Positions 33,169 to 44,539 of a stretch of DNA of 64,000 nucleotides are shown piece after piece. The translations under genes and the position numbers were made by a program. The notes under the pieces were generated by a model. That model did no database searches. It had not been told where the DNA came from and saw only the letters and a list, made by a program, of their open reading frames with translations. Where the stretch lies: the NCBI GenBank assembly GCA_032622095.1, contig CP136066.1, forward strand, positions 12,113,784-12,177,783. Direction: 5' to 3'. The number at the start of each line of letters is the position of its first letter. The first letter of the stretch is position 1. Origin of the DNA: Siphonodentalium dalli. Taxonomy: Eukaryota; Mollusca; Scaphopoda; Gadilida; Siphonodentaliidae.

Positions 33169-34026
33169 GCAATACATATATACACAGACAGTCGAGACAG
33201 ACGAATGACGATGTCACTCTCTACATTTCTATATATTACATGCAGTCTACCCATGGACATCCGTAACTTCCGGCTATATATATACTCATGGTATTACTAG
33301 TGTAAATATATATTATGTGACATTTTAACAAAAAAGTAACAGATGAGATGCAATAGGTGCACGAATGATGTAGTGATGGTAAGAGATTTGTTATTAAAGC
33401 CAAAATATGTCAGCGCAATGAGTGAAGTGGGACGGAAATTCCGCTTCACCAAGGACGTCCCATGTGTCATTTGGCATAATTTCAAAAAGTCCCGATCGAA
33501 CAGACCGAAAACACGTTTTCGGACTAATTTTTAAACTTGACCTAATTGTTTTCAGTCCGAAATGTTTGGCCCGGATGTCCAAACGCGCAATTTTGACGTC
33601 ATTTATGTCACCACTCACTAGGCTCCTGGTCCGTCCCTGACTTTGTCGAATAAGGAATAAGTAACGAAATTCACGTTGCTGAACCCACCCCATATACCCA
33701 CTGCATGTGCTATGCACTACCCCATTGAAACTCCAGGCAGAGTGTTATCTGCCATCGCTCCGCTGAGAAACCACTGCCACAGGGACATTTGGTAAAGATT
33801 TCTCACATGATCTTAGTTCTTACGGTTTAGGATTAAAATTGTCTATGTCTGGCTCAGTTCACACAGTTCTTATCAATACCGAAATAATTACCATTATTGG
33901 TCAAAAAATAAGATATATAGGTGACTAAATATAGTTCAGATGATACGTAAAAAATAGATGTATCGGTCCACAAAGTACCATCCTTTCGGCAGTGATCTAT
34001 CGCGGTGATAACGGAGAGGGCTCTGC
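33169..34026. other. Unassigned DNA with one exon-like segment
   Basis: On the plus strand TTGTTTTCAG at 33551-33560 is followed by an open run reading SEMFGPDVQTRNFDVIYVTT and a stop. It could be a terminal exon, but there is no family match and no partner exon. The minus-strand frame at 33394-33717 is also unrecognised. Confidence 0.3.
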
Positions 34027-34260
34027 ATGGAGCTTGTACCCCCATTACCACTTCATGAGACCAAGGAACTCCAACACGGTATAACAATACGAATAGCTGA
34101 AGAAACTACCTCGCGGTTTAATATCCAAAAACTTACCGTCTGCTCAATAAACAATTATGCTAACGAGGTAGGAATTACAAGCTTGTTGACTCTTATTAAT
34201 TCATCAGCTAACGAGTGCCTCGTCATCGGTAAAGCTGGTAAACTCATTACATTCCCATAA
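34027..34260 (+). CDS. Unrecognised 77-codon ORF followed by a hairpin
   Basis: Opens MELVPPLPLHETKELQHG and ends GKAGKLITFP before a stop. The composition is protein-like and it is not in a tandem repeat, but I know no family for it. Immediately after the stop a hairpin (ACGACATACCG, 10-nt loop, CGGTATGTCGT; 34260-34291) is followed by sequence that may belong to an old retroelement. Low confidence that it is translated. Confidence 0.25.
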   Translation: MELVPPLPLHETKELQHGITIRIAEETTSRFNIQKLTVCSINNYANEVGITSLLTLINSSANECLVIGKAGKLITFP

Positions 34261-34665
34261 CGACATACCGTAAAATAGCGCGGTATGTCGTAAAGTACCT
34301 CTATCGAGTTGAGAATAATAGACTGGCACTATGTTAAACATGCGGTTAGCCTTCATGCCTGGTTACCAGTCTATTGAAGCGTGTTGGCCTGAACAAACAC
34401 AGGCGGCTGATGGAGAAGCCAGCCTCGAGGGTCTCCACTAGAGCTCCTCGTTAAAGACCCGCTGCTTTGAGTAATTATCCAATTATAGACGGATCTGGCA
34501 GGTTGATGCTAATTTCGATAAGCCATGGCAGCTATAAAATGTAGAGTACTTGAGGGCGATACCCTTCCGGCCGGAAACTCGTGAATCTGGCCGAGGAAAC
34601 CCGAGAGAACTTCTGCGAAAAATAGGAAGCCGGAAACCATGAGGGCAATATCCCAGTGGCTTGAC

Positions 34666-34901
34666 CAAGCCTTGAAATAGTGTGTCTGTCATTTGCAGAA
34701 TGAGGTCCCCAGAGGGTGAATTTAGTGATGCTACCCCGCATAGCGGGCTAGCATCACCAAATTCACCTTATGGGGACCTCATTCTGCTTACACCTCAGCA
34801 GAATGAGGTTCCCAGAGGGTGAATTTGGTGATGCTAGCCCGCTAAATTCACCCTCTGGGGACCTCATTCTGCAAATGACAGACACCCTATTTCAAGGCTT
34901 G
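34666..34901. mobile_element. Family B MITE, copy 7, two palindromes in tandem
   Basis: Tips CAAGCCTTGAAATAGTG and CCTATTTCAAGGCTTG. The interior consists of two GAATGAGGT...ACCTCATTC palindromes joined by TTACACCTCAGCA. It is closely related to the 181-bp copy at 13416. Confidence 0.85.
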
Positions 34902-35138
34902 GGCTAATTGACTGGTTTCGTAGTCTTTCTGCTGGTTTGTCCACTCTTTGTGGATGTACATCCGATAGGAGTTTCTTCGGCTTTTCAAAGAGACTGTCCT
35001 CTTGGTAATACATAGAGTTTTAGGAAAATACTTCGGCCCAGGTTTCAGAGCCTATAGTACAGGTTCTTTAGGAATTAGGTCTAATGCATTTGGAGGATAT
35101 GACAGGTTGATTCTAATTTCGATAAGGTGAGTTAGCTA

Positions 35139-35507
35139 TTAAAGTGATGTGAAACACTCCGACTGGGTGATCAAATAGAAATGGAGAATTATCTTGCTCA
35201 AAGTAGTTATTTGTATTAACCCAAATTTACAACACACACCGTCAGTCTTATATATTAATGAAATGCAGTGACTCTCGATGGCGAAATCATTTTCGTAAGT
35301 TTATCGCCGATAGTTGCGTCCCGAATCTAGAAGTAAATATTTACATTTGGGCGTTGTTCAGACTATGTTTTCTTTGGAGTGGTACGGTCGATTTGCTTCA
35401 GATTTTCGGCTATGTTAGTAGAATGCTACATTCCCCCAGTTGGCATGGTGCCTGAATAATAACTTACCAGTTTCATGTACCCGAACAAGTACATAATATG
35501 TCTTTAA
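35139..35507 (-). mobile_element. Family G element, copy 4
   Basis: Reverse-oriented. TTAAAGTGATGTGAAACAC at the left and ATAATATGTCTTTAA at the right, TTAA at both ends. It contains GATTTTCGGCTATGTTAG and CGTCCCGAATCTAGAAG. Confidence 0.7.
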
Positions 35508-35599
35508 GTATACCTTTACTCGATTAATCTATTTTTTATCAGCTACGTTCGATGAATCGGTATTGTTGAAACAGCTAGAATAATCTTATCAGAAAGACT

Positions 35600-35780
35600 A
35601 TCTTTGAGCGTTCACATGCACGCAGAAAGCCATGTCCAATGCCACGCGGGGTGCCACCTGGGACTGATATAATATGGAAACAACCCATCTTTGAGCGTTC
35701 ACATGCAGAGAGCCATGTCCAGGGCCACACGGGGTGCCACCGGGGACTGATATATGGAAACATACCATCTGTGAGCGTTA
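35600..35780 (+). repeat. Two-copy repeat, about 80 bp
   Basis: CATCTTTGAGCGTTCACATG...GGGGTGCCACCTGGGACTG and its next copy form a direct duplication leading into the next array. A further ATCTTTGAGCGTTCGCATG copy sits at 36761 after that array. Confidence 0.7.
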
Positions 35781-36110
35781 GTTTACGGTGTTCCATGATC
35801 TGAGTCGCGAGGGGGGGTGGGCTCTGTCTGTGAGCACTCCCATGCATACATGATCTGAGTCGCGAGGGGGGTGGGCTCCGTCTGTGAGCACTCCCATGCA
35901 TACATGGAGTCGCGAGGAGGGGGGTGGGCTCCGTCTGTGAGCACTCCCATGCATACATGGACTCAGAGTAATTGTCTCGGGAGGGTGGGTGGGCTCCGTC
36001 TGTGAGCACTCCCATGCATACATGGACTCAGCGTAATTGTCTCGGGAGGGGTGTGGGCTCCGTCTGTGAGCACTCCCATGCATACATGGACTCAGAGTAA
36101 TTGTCTTGGA
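35781..36110 (+). repeat. Minisatellite of about 50-65 bp, five to six copies
   Basis: Units share CTCCGTCTGTGAGCACTCCC and ATGCATACATG. Later units add GACTCAGAGTAATTGTCTCG. Frames through it are open on the minus strand but purely repetitive. Confidence 0.85.
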
Positions 36111-36740
36111 CAAATAAGCTCAGACAACAATCCAGCCCTGAGTCATTAGGCCACGGAGTCCTATATACTAGTGGTATGTATATATATATATAGATATCAG
36201 AGTACCACCGAGCCGTGGGGTGTCCAGTCATGAGTCATTAGGCCATGGAGTCCTATATACTATAGTGGTATGTATATATCACCACCGAGCCGCGGGGTGT
36301 CCAGTCATGAGTCATTAGGCCATGGAGTCCTATATACTATAGTGGTAAGTATATATAGATATCAGAGTACCACCGAGCCGCGGGGTGTCCAGTCATGAGT
36401 CATTAGGCCACGGAGTCCTATATACTATAGTGGTATGTATATATCACCACCGAGCCGCGGGGTGTCCAGTCATGAGTCATTAGGCTATGGAGTCCTATAT
36501 ACTAGTGGTAAGTATATATATATATCAGAGTACCACCGAGCTGCGGGGTGTCCAGTCCTGAGTCATTAGGCCACGGAGTCCTATATACTATAGTGGTAAG
36601 TATATATAGATATCAGAGTACCACCGAGCTGCGGGGTGTCCAGTCCTGAGTCATTAGGCCACGGAGTCCTATATACTATAGTGGTAAGTATATATAGATA
36701 TCAGAGTACCACCGAGCAACGGGGTGTCCAGCCCGGGGGT
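36111..36740 (+). repeat. Minisatellite of about 70-85 bp, eight copies
   Basis: Units share GAGTCATTAGGCCACGGAGT, CCTATATACTATAGTGGTA and CACCGAGCCGCGGGGTGTCC. Length varies by presence of a GATATCAGAGTA block. Confidence 0.87.
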
Positions 36741-37007
36741 GTATATAAGATGAACCATTCCATCTTTGAGCGTTCGCATGCGGGGAGCCAGAGTAATTGC
36801 TTTGGACAAATACACTTAGACACCAATCGACGAGAAATATTCTTGGAATTTGCTGAATCGATCCAATGAGAAGTGGAAGGCATTTGAACAATGTTCCTCT
36901 GATCAGCAGTATTAGTATAACTGGATTATCCACGCTGGATTCCTCTAAGGTATCGAATAGTACGTTGTTCGGCCTTGATCAACGAAGGTTCAATACACTT
37001 ACCATTG

Positions 37008-37529
37008 TAGATCATGCCATGAATCACTACTCTGGTTAACGCCCGTATAAAGATCATATTCCACCTGTACAAAACCTGAGAACGTTTTGAAGTTTTGACA
37101 GGGAACATTATAAAGTCGAAAAAATAATTCGGGGAATATATTTCTAAGTTCTTATCTGTTCCTTCGTAATGTACTTCACTGTAGGTAAAGGTCCCAACTC
37201 GAAATAGCATGCTTTTCTGTAACTTTTGTGAGCAGATATCGCAATAAACATTGAATTAATTACCCAGGATAAATTCCATAATTTTAAGCGACACAAAGCA
37301 CAATCTCTCACAAAGTCACCTAAATCGTGCAATTTCAAGTTGGGACCTTCACCTACAGTGAATTACATATTATTAATAAACAGGTATTAACACAGAAATA
37401 TATTCCCCGCGTTATTTTTTCGACTTTATAAGGTTCTCAGTCGACACTTCAAAAAGTTCCCAGGGGTTTTACTGGTGGAATATGATCCATACGGGCGTTA
37501 GCCAGAGTAGAGATTCATGGCGTGATCTA
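37008..37529. mobile_element. Family E foldback MITE, copy 2
   Basis: TAGATCATGCCATGAATC to GATTCATGGCGTGATCTA. The arms match copy 1 (12511-13049), including AACGCCCGTA/TACGGGCGTT. Confidence 0.82.
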
Positions 37530-37608
37530 TTGCCATTGAGGGACAGTTCCTGGCCCATGAGTGTACATTGCATGAGACTATTAGAAGACGAAATATATGA
37601 ATTATTAT

Positions 37609-37735
37609 TTAACCTTTCTCACTAAATACTCATTGACGAGTAGTTCCCATAGGAAATGTTCAGTTAATAAATTCAACAAATAGGTCGTTTGTTGAACTTA
37701 TTATCTGAACCGTTCCCATGGCACTCATGATAATG
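37609..37735. repeat. Family K repeat, copy 1: single-copy form of the 61.5-kb satellite unit
   Basis: Contains one unit (AACCTTTCTCACTAAATACT, TGACGAGTAGTTCCCATAGG, AAATGTTCAGTTAATAAATT) followed by a hairpin around GTCGTTTGTTGAACTTATTA. The DNA after it (37780-37850) matches the right flank of the big satellite at 63600-63665. Confidence 0.75.
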
Positions 37736-37919
37736 AATATTTCAGATCTGATATTATCTTTTTACATGTATTCTTCTGCTTGTATTTCCTGAACACCCCT
37801 GCAGATGAATAATAGACCATTCCAATGTATACTTTTATAACTGGGTGGGAGGATCCATTTAATATAGTAAAGTTAACGAATGACCATTTATATGGCTTCT
37901 ATATATACATTAAAAAAAT

Positions 37920-38220
37920 ATATAAATGAACCGAATATATGCAACAAATGAATGAATTTGAGCAATGGATTAGTGCAAAATACACTCATGTGCTCTATGA
38001 ATGATGCAAACAGCATGGCAATTATAATGAAAATGAATTTATGACTCCAGCCATTTATTCATTTTCATTATAATTATCATGTTGTTTGCATTGTTCATAG
38101 AGCACCTGTGTGTATTTTGCACTAATCCATGGCTCAAATTTCATTCATTTGTTGTATATATTCTGTTGAGTATAAAAGGAGATGGTCTTATAAATGACTG
38201 GATTTAGTGTACAGTACCCT
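37920..38220. mobile_element. Family I MITE, copy 2, with inverted internal duplication
   Basis: Same body as 30418-30748 but without the family B insert. 37940-38055 is followed by its own inverse (38056-38170), forming a near-palindrome around ATGACTCCAGCCATTTATTC. Confidence 0.7.
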
Positions 38221-38251
38221 TTAATGGTTAAAACGACCGTCTACATGGCCA

Positions 38252-38672
38252 TTAACCATTCCACCACTGGAGCTTTCTGAACTTTTGCGAAAATCATGTG
38301 CCAATGCATTCTCTTATATATGTGAGTCTCCCATAGGGCGCCTCACATATATAAGAGAATGCATTGGCATAACAATATTTACATTGACATTGTAAGCCAT
38401 TGTATTCTCTTATATATGCGAGCTCCCTGTGGGAGAATCGCATATATAAGAGAATGCACTGGCACATGGTGTTTAATGCTGCACCAGCGCGATAGGGCGC
38501 ATCACATATATACGAGAATGCATTGGCATAACAATATTTACCTTGACATTGTAAGCCATTGTATTCTCTTATATATGCGAGCTCCCTATGGGAGAATCGC
38601 ATATATAAGATAATGCACTGGCACATGGTGTTTAATGCTGCACCAGCACAACTCCCGTCATGAAACGGTTAA
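38252..38672. mobile_element. Family A MITE, enlarged by tandem duplication of its core
   Basis: TTAACCATTCCACCACTGG to CCGTCATGAAACGGTTAA with TTAA ends. A segment of about 150 bp containing the second hairpin and TTTAATGCTGCACCAGC is present twice (about 38345-38490 and 38497-38640). Confidence 0.82.
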
Positions 38673-39480
38673 ATGGTCGACATTCAGTCAGAACAATCTG
38701 CATTATAAATGATTTAGTTGACATAATGATATTGTAGCGGGTATTCTAATTGCTATATATTGCCTAACAACCAGATCATTACACATGATATAGATATATA
38801 TATATATATTTGATCAGGTGTGGGCCGTGCATGGCAATGAATATACCTGATGATTTATATACATATTACAATGCCGGTGATAAAACAAAACATGGATATA
38901 TAAATCGCCCGCATATTCCGGGAGACGAAACTGTTGGAGACATCCAATAATGACACCATGAAACCATTATCTCGTGTCACAGCCTGCGGCCCATTTTCTC
39001 GATTGTAAGCCTATTTGAATACTTCTACACATCTGGAGTCTTTATGATCATATCCCCCATTACTCATTAGCATGTCTTGGTAGTTGAAGAGTATTCATTC
39101 TATAAATCGGTCTGTACACATGCATATCCAGGCTGAAATTTCTCACTATTATCCAATAACTAACTTTTATTTCGCTAAACACTCATGTTTTCACGCAGTC
39201 TAGTAATAACGAGACCAAGGTTTCCTTACAGTCAACTCTAAGTTGAAAGTAATGAAAATTAGGTCTGGTTTTAATAATACTGGTTTTCACGTTTTAATAT
39301 ACAGTTATCGCAAAATGTTATGTTATATTAAGTTTAATAATTTGATGATACTCTGTTAATCAATAAATCATATTCTATTCGGTGTGTATCCCGACACTAT
39401 CTTAACCCTGTAGATTCTCCCACCCAGATAGAAAAGAATACCCTGGAATAGTCTATTATTCATTTGGAGGAATGTTCAGA
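38673..39480. other. Unassigned DNA
   Basis: TA-rich run near 38790-38811. Near 39420-39480 lies an inverse fragment of the family K flank. No gene recognised. Confidence 0.35.
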
Positions 39481-39539
39481 TAATAAACGCAGACGCGGGA
39501 AAAACATAATACACAAGAGCAGAATGATTCATATTCAGT

Positions 39540-39640
39540 TGTGGGAAAAGTTCAGATAATAAGTTCAACAAACGACGTAAAATGACATATGGTCGTTTGT
39601 TGAATTTATTATCTGAACATGTCCTATGGCTATTTAGTAT
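39540..39640. repeat. Family K hairpin, copy 2
   Basis: GTTCAGATAATAAGTTCAAC and GTTGAATTTATTATCTGAAC pair around a 16-nt loop that includes GTAAAATGACATATGG. Confidence 0.75.
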
Positions 39641-39724
39641 GAAGAAACTCTGATCGATGCAGTTATAAGGGTGCTCGAATCAAGTTATATAATAATATGG
39701 AAAAACATTTGAGGTCGCTAATTC

Positions 39725-40100
39725 TTAAAGACATATTGTGGTCTTGTTCTGGTGCGTGAAACTGGTTAAAATTCAGCTAGTCGCTATGCCAACTGGAGGA
39801 ATTTAGCATTCTACTGACATTGCCGAAAATCTCAAGCAAATTTACCTTACCACTCCATAGAAAACGTCGTATGAACTGCGCTCGAATGTAAATATTTACT
39901 TCTCGATTCGGGACGCAACTAGCAGCAATATACCAACGAAAACAATTTCGTCATCGACAGTCACTGCATTTAGTTAATACATAAGAAAGACGATGTATGT
40001 GGTCAATTTGGATATAATAGTTGTAAAAATAACTATTTTGAGCAAGATTATTCTCCAGTTCTATTTGAATACCCTACCGGTGTGGTTCACATCACTTTAA
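39725..40100 (+). mobile_element. Family G element, copy 5
   Basis: TTAAAGACATATTGTGG to CACATCACTTTAA, TTAA at both ends. More diverged in the middle than copy 2. Confidence 0.7.
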
Positions 40101-40610
40101 GGGACACGATTCATATCTCTTACATGTACATGTATAGACTATAAGAATAGCCATGGACGGTGAATAGTTTGTCAGGCATAGAACGCATGCGCACATGTTG
40201 CATTCTTATTTCTATATACACTCTTAAAATGTTGGTTCCATATATATTTATATAAAGATGAAGAGGGCTTGAAAGAAATTATATTGATTGGAGATGTTTC
40301 CATGGAAATCTGCACAGCAAAAGTTTCAGAGTTGCAAATACTTCTGAGTGTGACTTGGTGTGGTATTGAACACAGGTATTTATATATCTGGCGGTTCTGC
40401 TTGGAGATTGTACCCGCACCCAGTTAGATATTTATATGACTGCTCAATAATTTTCATGTGTTGCACGGTTCCCGGAAAAACTGCTTCTTACATAAATTTT
40501 ACCCAGGGGATTTGCACGGAAATTCATCATAATTATATCGGATATCCAAAAGTAAAAGTACATGTATGCAAATTTTTTTGGCATTTTAATTTTTATTTGA
40601 TCATAAGTTT
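40101..40610. other. Unassigned DNA before the 195-bp array
   Basis: The 114-codon open frame at 40360-40704 runs into the first unit of the array and has no recognised domain. It is more likely chance than gene. Confidence 0.35.
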
Positions 40611-41760
40611 AATGATTGAGTTACCAGTGGATGATACGGGGGTCCAAAGAATAGCACTGAATTGTTTGTTCGCTCATTTGAATTATAGTAATTATACTAT
40701 ATGACATATCTAAATATGTGGACCCCATTGCCAAGAAAGAGTTAAAAACGAAATAAAAAATTTTGAAATTAAATACAAGTACATATACACCTACATGGAA
40801 AGCAACATTGACTGAGTTAATACCGGTTACCAGTTACCAGTGGATGAGGCATTGGGTATCCCGAGAATAGCCATGAATGGTTTGTTCACCCAAGGGATTA
40901 TACTATAGGGTATATCTAAATATGTGGACCCCATTGCTAAGAAACAACGGAAAACGAAATAAAAATGGTTGCAAATTAAATAGAAGTACCTATATTAACC
41001 TACATATAAGAAGCATTGATTGAGTCACCAGTGGATGAGACTGGGGTGTCACAAGAATATCCCTGAATGGTTTGTTCACTCAAGGGATTACCGTGCATTG
41101 GGTATATATAAGTATATGGACCCCATTGCTAAGAAACAACGGAAAACGAAATAAAAATTGTTGCAAATTAAATAGAAGTATACCTATATTAACCTACATA
41201 TAAGAAGCATTGATTGAGTCACCAGTGGATGAGACTGGGGTGTCACAAGAATATCCCTGAATGGTTTGTTCACTCAAGGGATTACCGTGCATTGGGTATA
41301 TATAAGTATATGGACCCCATTGCTAAGAAACAACGGAAAACGAAATAAAAATTGTTGCAAATTAAATAGAAGTATACCTATATTAACCTACATAGAAAGA
41401 AGCATTGATTGAGTTACCATGCAGTGGATGAGACAGGGGTGTCACAAGAATATCCCTGAATGGTTTGTTCACTCAAGGGATTACCGTGCATTGGGTATAT
41501 ATAAGTATATGGACCCCATTGCTAAGAAACAACGGAAAACGAAATAAAAATTGTTGCAAATTAAATAGAAGTATACCTATATTAACCTAAATATAAAGAA
41601 GCATTGATTGTGTTACCAGTGGATGAGACAGGGGGTGTCACGTAGGATATATATAAATATGTGGACCCCATTGCTAAGAAACGATGGAAAACGAAATATG
41701 AATGTTTGTAAATTAAATACAAGTATCTATACACCTACCTGGAGCGAAGTATACTTGAAA
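40611..41760 (+). repeat. 195-bp tandem repeat, about five to six copies
   Basis: AAGCATTGATTGAG recurs at 41011, 41205, 41400 and 41599 (steps 194, 195, 199). Units contain GGACCCCATTGCTAAGAAAC and CACTCAAGGGATTACCG. The outer copies are diverged or shortened and the middle three are nearly identical. Confidence 0.9.
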
Positions 41761-43144
41761 TTGAATATATAGTCCCAATCAAAGATTTGTGAGATTTCAG
41801 AAAATTGGAATAATTCCCGGTGTGTAATCCAGCTATCAGATGGAAGAGTAATTCACACTGAAGACACGAAGCGCTCTGTAATCCTCACGCAGCCTTATCA
41901 CTAAAAGTTCCGTTAAGAACTAAAGCTAAACAGAGTGTAGCGCGTGATCGTGGTGTAATCCAACAACACCGCGCACACCGATAAGAACTAGTCTGAGATA
42001 TGTTCAGGGCAGGCAGCGCAAACATTTCAACGTGTTCACAAAATGTGTGGGGTTAGAGAGGTCAGTTATGGCATCTGTCAGCCGGAGTAACACCGCCCCC
42101 TGATAAGCTAGACAAACAAACGGTTTGTAGGACCTACGCGAAGTGCACCGCCCCGCTATTTCAATCGTACCGCGGCTTGACAATAGCTTTAATTCGCCCT
42201 GTATAAAATAGGCTATTTTTCATGCCGTCAAAATTAACTCCCGTTGAGGCGATGTTCTGGCAAGCGCGTGCAGATATGTTTCTGTGGTTTATAAGACAAA
42301 CTATTAAAGTTACATGTCCGGTTTGGTTGTCTTAAAGCGACACATAGTGCTCATTTTGAGGCGATGTTCTCTGCACTGCCAAAAAAGTTTTTCTACCTAA
42401 GAAAATATTTCTTATTTTGAGATTTAATTTCTCATTTGCACCGCTAAAGTTACATGTCCGGTTTGGTTTGGTTGTTTTAAAGGGATACATAATTATTATA
42501 ATGTTCACATTTTTGAAGATTTGAACACTTAAAATTTCAGTAACACAATTATGTCAACGGACAAATCATTCAAAAATCAACATAAATAGGCAGGTTTAGG
42601 TCGATAACTTCTAACCTCAAACGGGGAGTCAAATCTGTTTACTGCCAACTACCAACTGAGTCATGTGGTCGTCAGACGTTTTCTTATATGAATATCGGTC
42701 TTAAGATTTAAAGTGCATGAGAGCAAGTCATATTCGAACAAATTTAAACAGTGGAGTCGATGACGTGCTTCGTTACTGGCTACAGAGTGTGATTTGTTTA
42801 TTTATGTTATTGAGGATTATGGTCGTATCAGCTAAACACCATATCATGGCGTTGCTAGTTTTGGGAGTGAAGGAAAGACCGCGCAGGTGGTTATTTTAAC
42901 CAGGAAATCATTTGACTGCATGTAGAAACCACCGACCTCGGAATACAACAGACTAACATGTTCAGATACACGGACCAGGTTATACCATCCTATATAGATA
43001 ATTGTTGAGGAACGTATGGACGCACAGGTACGCACGAACTCATGGACGACGGACGCCAACCAAAAACGTTCAGTCGAGTCGCTGAGAAGGAATGCAATAT
43101 TGCTTGGATTTTATGCGGCATCTATATATGAAATCTATACTCTC
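41761..43144. other. Unassigned DNA with promoter-like words
   Basis: CACCGCCCC boxes at about 42088 and 42148 and CTGTATAAAATAGGC at about 42199 form a GC-box/TATA-like arrangement on the plus strand. A CATGGACGACGGACGCCAAC fragment of the 44.5-kb repeat lies at about 43041. No coding sequence recognised downstream. Confidence 0.3.
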
Positions 43145-43561
43145 CAAGTCTGAGTTTAGTGTGCTTGTCATTTGCAGAATGAGGTCCACGGAGGGTGAAT
43201 TTAGTGACACTATCCCCCCCTGGGGACCTCATTCTGCTTAGGCCTAATCTTCTCTGGAAAGTTTCTTTATTATACAATTTCTATTGAATCTTCTTCACAT
43301 AGATTACATTTCTTTTTCAGTTTAGTTTCTCTTTATCCCCAAATTGGCAGACGACACATAATCGAGGTTCCCAATGGGTGTACATCACAATATTCACCAT
43401 TTGGGAACTTCAATCTGAGTCAATGCCTCCCATAGGCCATGCAGAATGAGGTCCCCAGAGGGTGAATTTGGTGATGCTTGCACGCTGTGCGGGATAGCAT
43501 CACAATTTCACCATCTCGGGACCTCTTTCTGCAAATGACAGGCACACTATAATCAGGATTG
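43145..43561. mobile_element. Family B foldback MITE, copy 8
   Basis: CAAGTCTGAGTTTAGTGTGC to CTATAATCAGGATTG. Flanks ATACTCTC and GTACTCTC match at seven of eight bases, a near-perfect TSD. The left palindrome is deleted in its middle. Confidence 0.86.
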
Positions 43562-43717
43562 GTACTCTCGCTATTGAACTGCTTGTGATGGTTCACGGTA
43601 TTAGTATAGTGACATTTTGAGTGACTTGAATTTTAAATTTGGAAAATGTTGTGTAAGTCTGATTAAAACCAAACAGACTGCCGTCGTGCCACTTGAAAAT
43701 AACCGGAATATATGCCT

Positions 43718-44114
43718 TTAACCCTTTACCCAACAAAACGGCCAAAACCGGCCAATTAAAGCTTCAACAGCCTAAAATATCTTGGGTCTGTCTCAATAGA
43801 ACCATACAAATATGGATATCATTGGAACCGGCTCCTTGACCACATTGTGATAGTTACAGTTATGCCCTGTGCCAATGCATTCTCTTATATATGCGAGTCG
43901 ACCATAGGTCGCCTCGCATATATAAGAGAATGCATTGGCCTAAAAAAAAAAAATTAACACTTTTTACCATTTTTTCTTACATTCTTTAACAATTTTATAA
44001 TTTTTAATGTGTTAAGCCAATGCATTCTCTTATATATGTGAGGCGACCTATGGTCGACTCGCATATATAAGAGAATGCATTGGCACAGGGCCCTTCTGTT
44101 GGGTAAAGGGTTAA
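43718..44114. mobile_element. Family A MITE, TTAACCCTTTACCC shell, copy 2
   Basis: Same structure as 6603-6990, with TTAA at both ends and two intact hairpins. Differences are few, so the subfamily is young. Confidence 0.88.
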
Positions 44115-44539
44115 TCCCTGCGTCAGCGTTCGGTAGATATTCTCGACATCTCGATGGTTACCTGGCAGCTAATATTGACAGCAAGAAAACTTTTTTACAA
44201 TCTTCCCCTGCTGTGGGATGATAAGCATGATAAGGGGAAGTGAGTGCCGAGAACAGATGTGCTCTCGTGGAATATCGTCTGGTCCCGCGTTAATTTGAGT
44301 GGACATGCGTATTGACATATCCCGTACAACTTCTTCGTGTTTATTAAGCCGGTCTAGACGCTTCTCGACGTGCTATAAATCATACCGGTCTCATGGCATG
44401 GTGACAGGTATAATGCGAAGAAAAAATGTTTGGCATAACCGAACTCATCACCCTGAGAATAAAAAAAACCTGAATCAGAGGCAACGGGGGCAATCAAGAA
44501 AGGGGCTACTCTATATAGGATGATATGGGGATCCACAAG

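Noticed and set aside
33052-33180. Short ORFs beginning MRSPEGEFGDASP (also at 889, 13432, 30474, 34532, 57633 and 57939)
   Set aside because: They recur wherever the family B palindrome occurs and simply translate that hairpin.
38294-38626. ORFs containing MHWHNNIYxDIVSHCILLYMR or ANAFSYICESTIGRLAYIREC
   Set aside because: Translations of the family A hairpin cassette; same text appears at each copy (46052, 51835, 53719).
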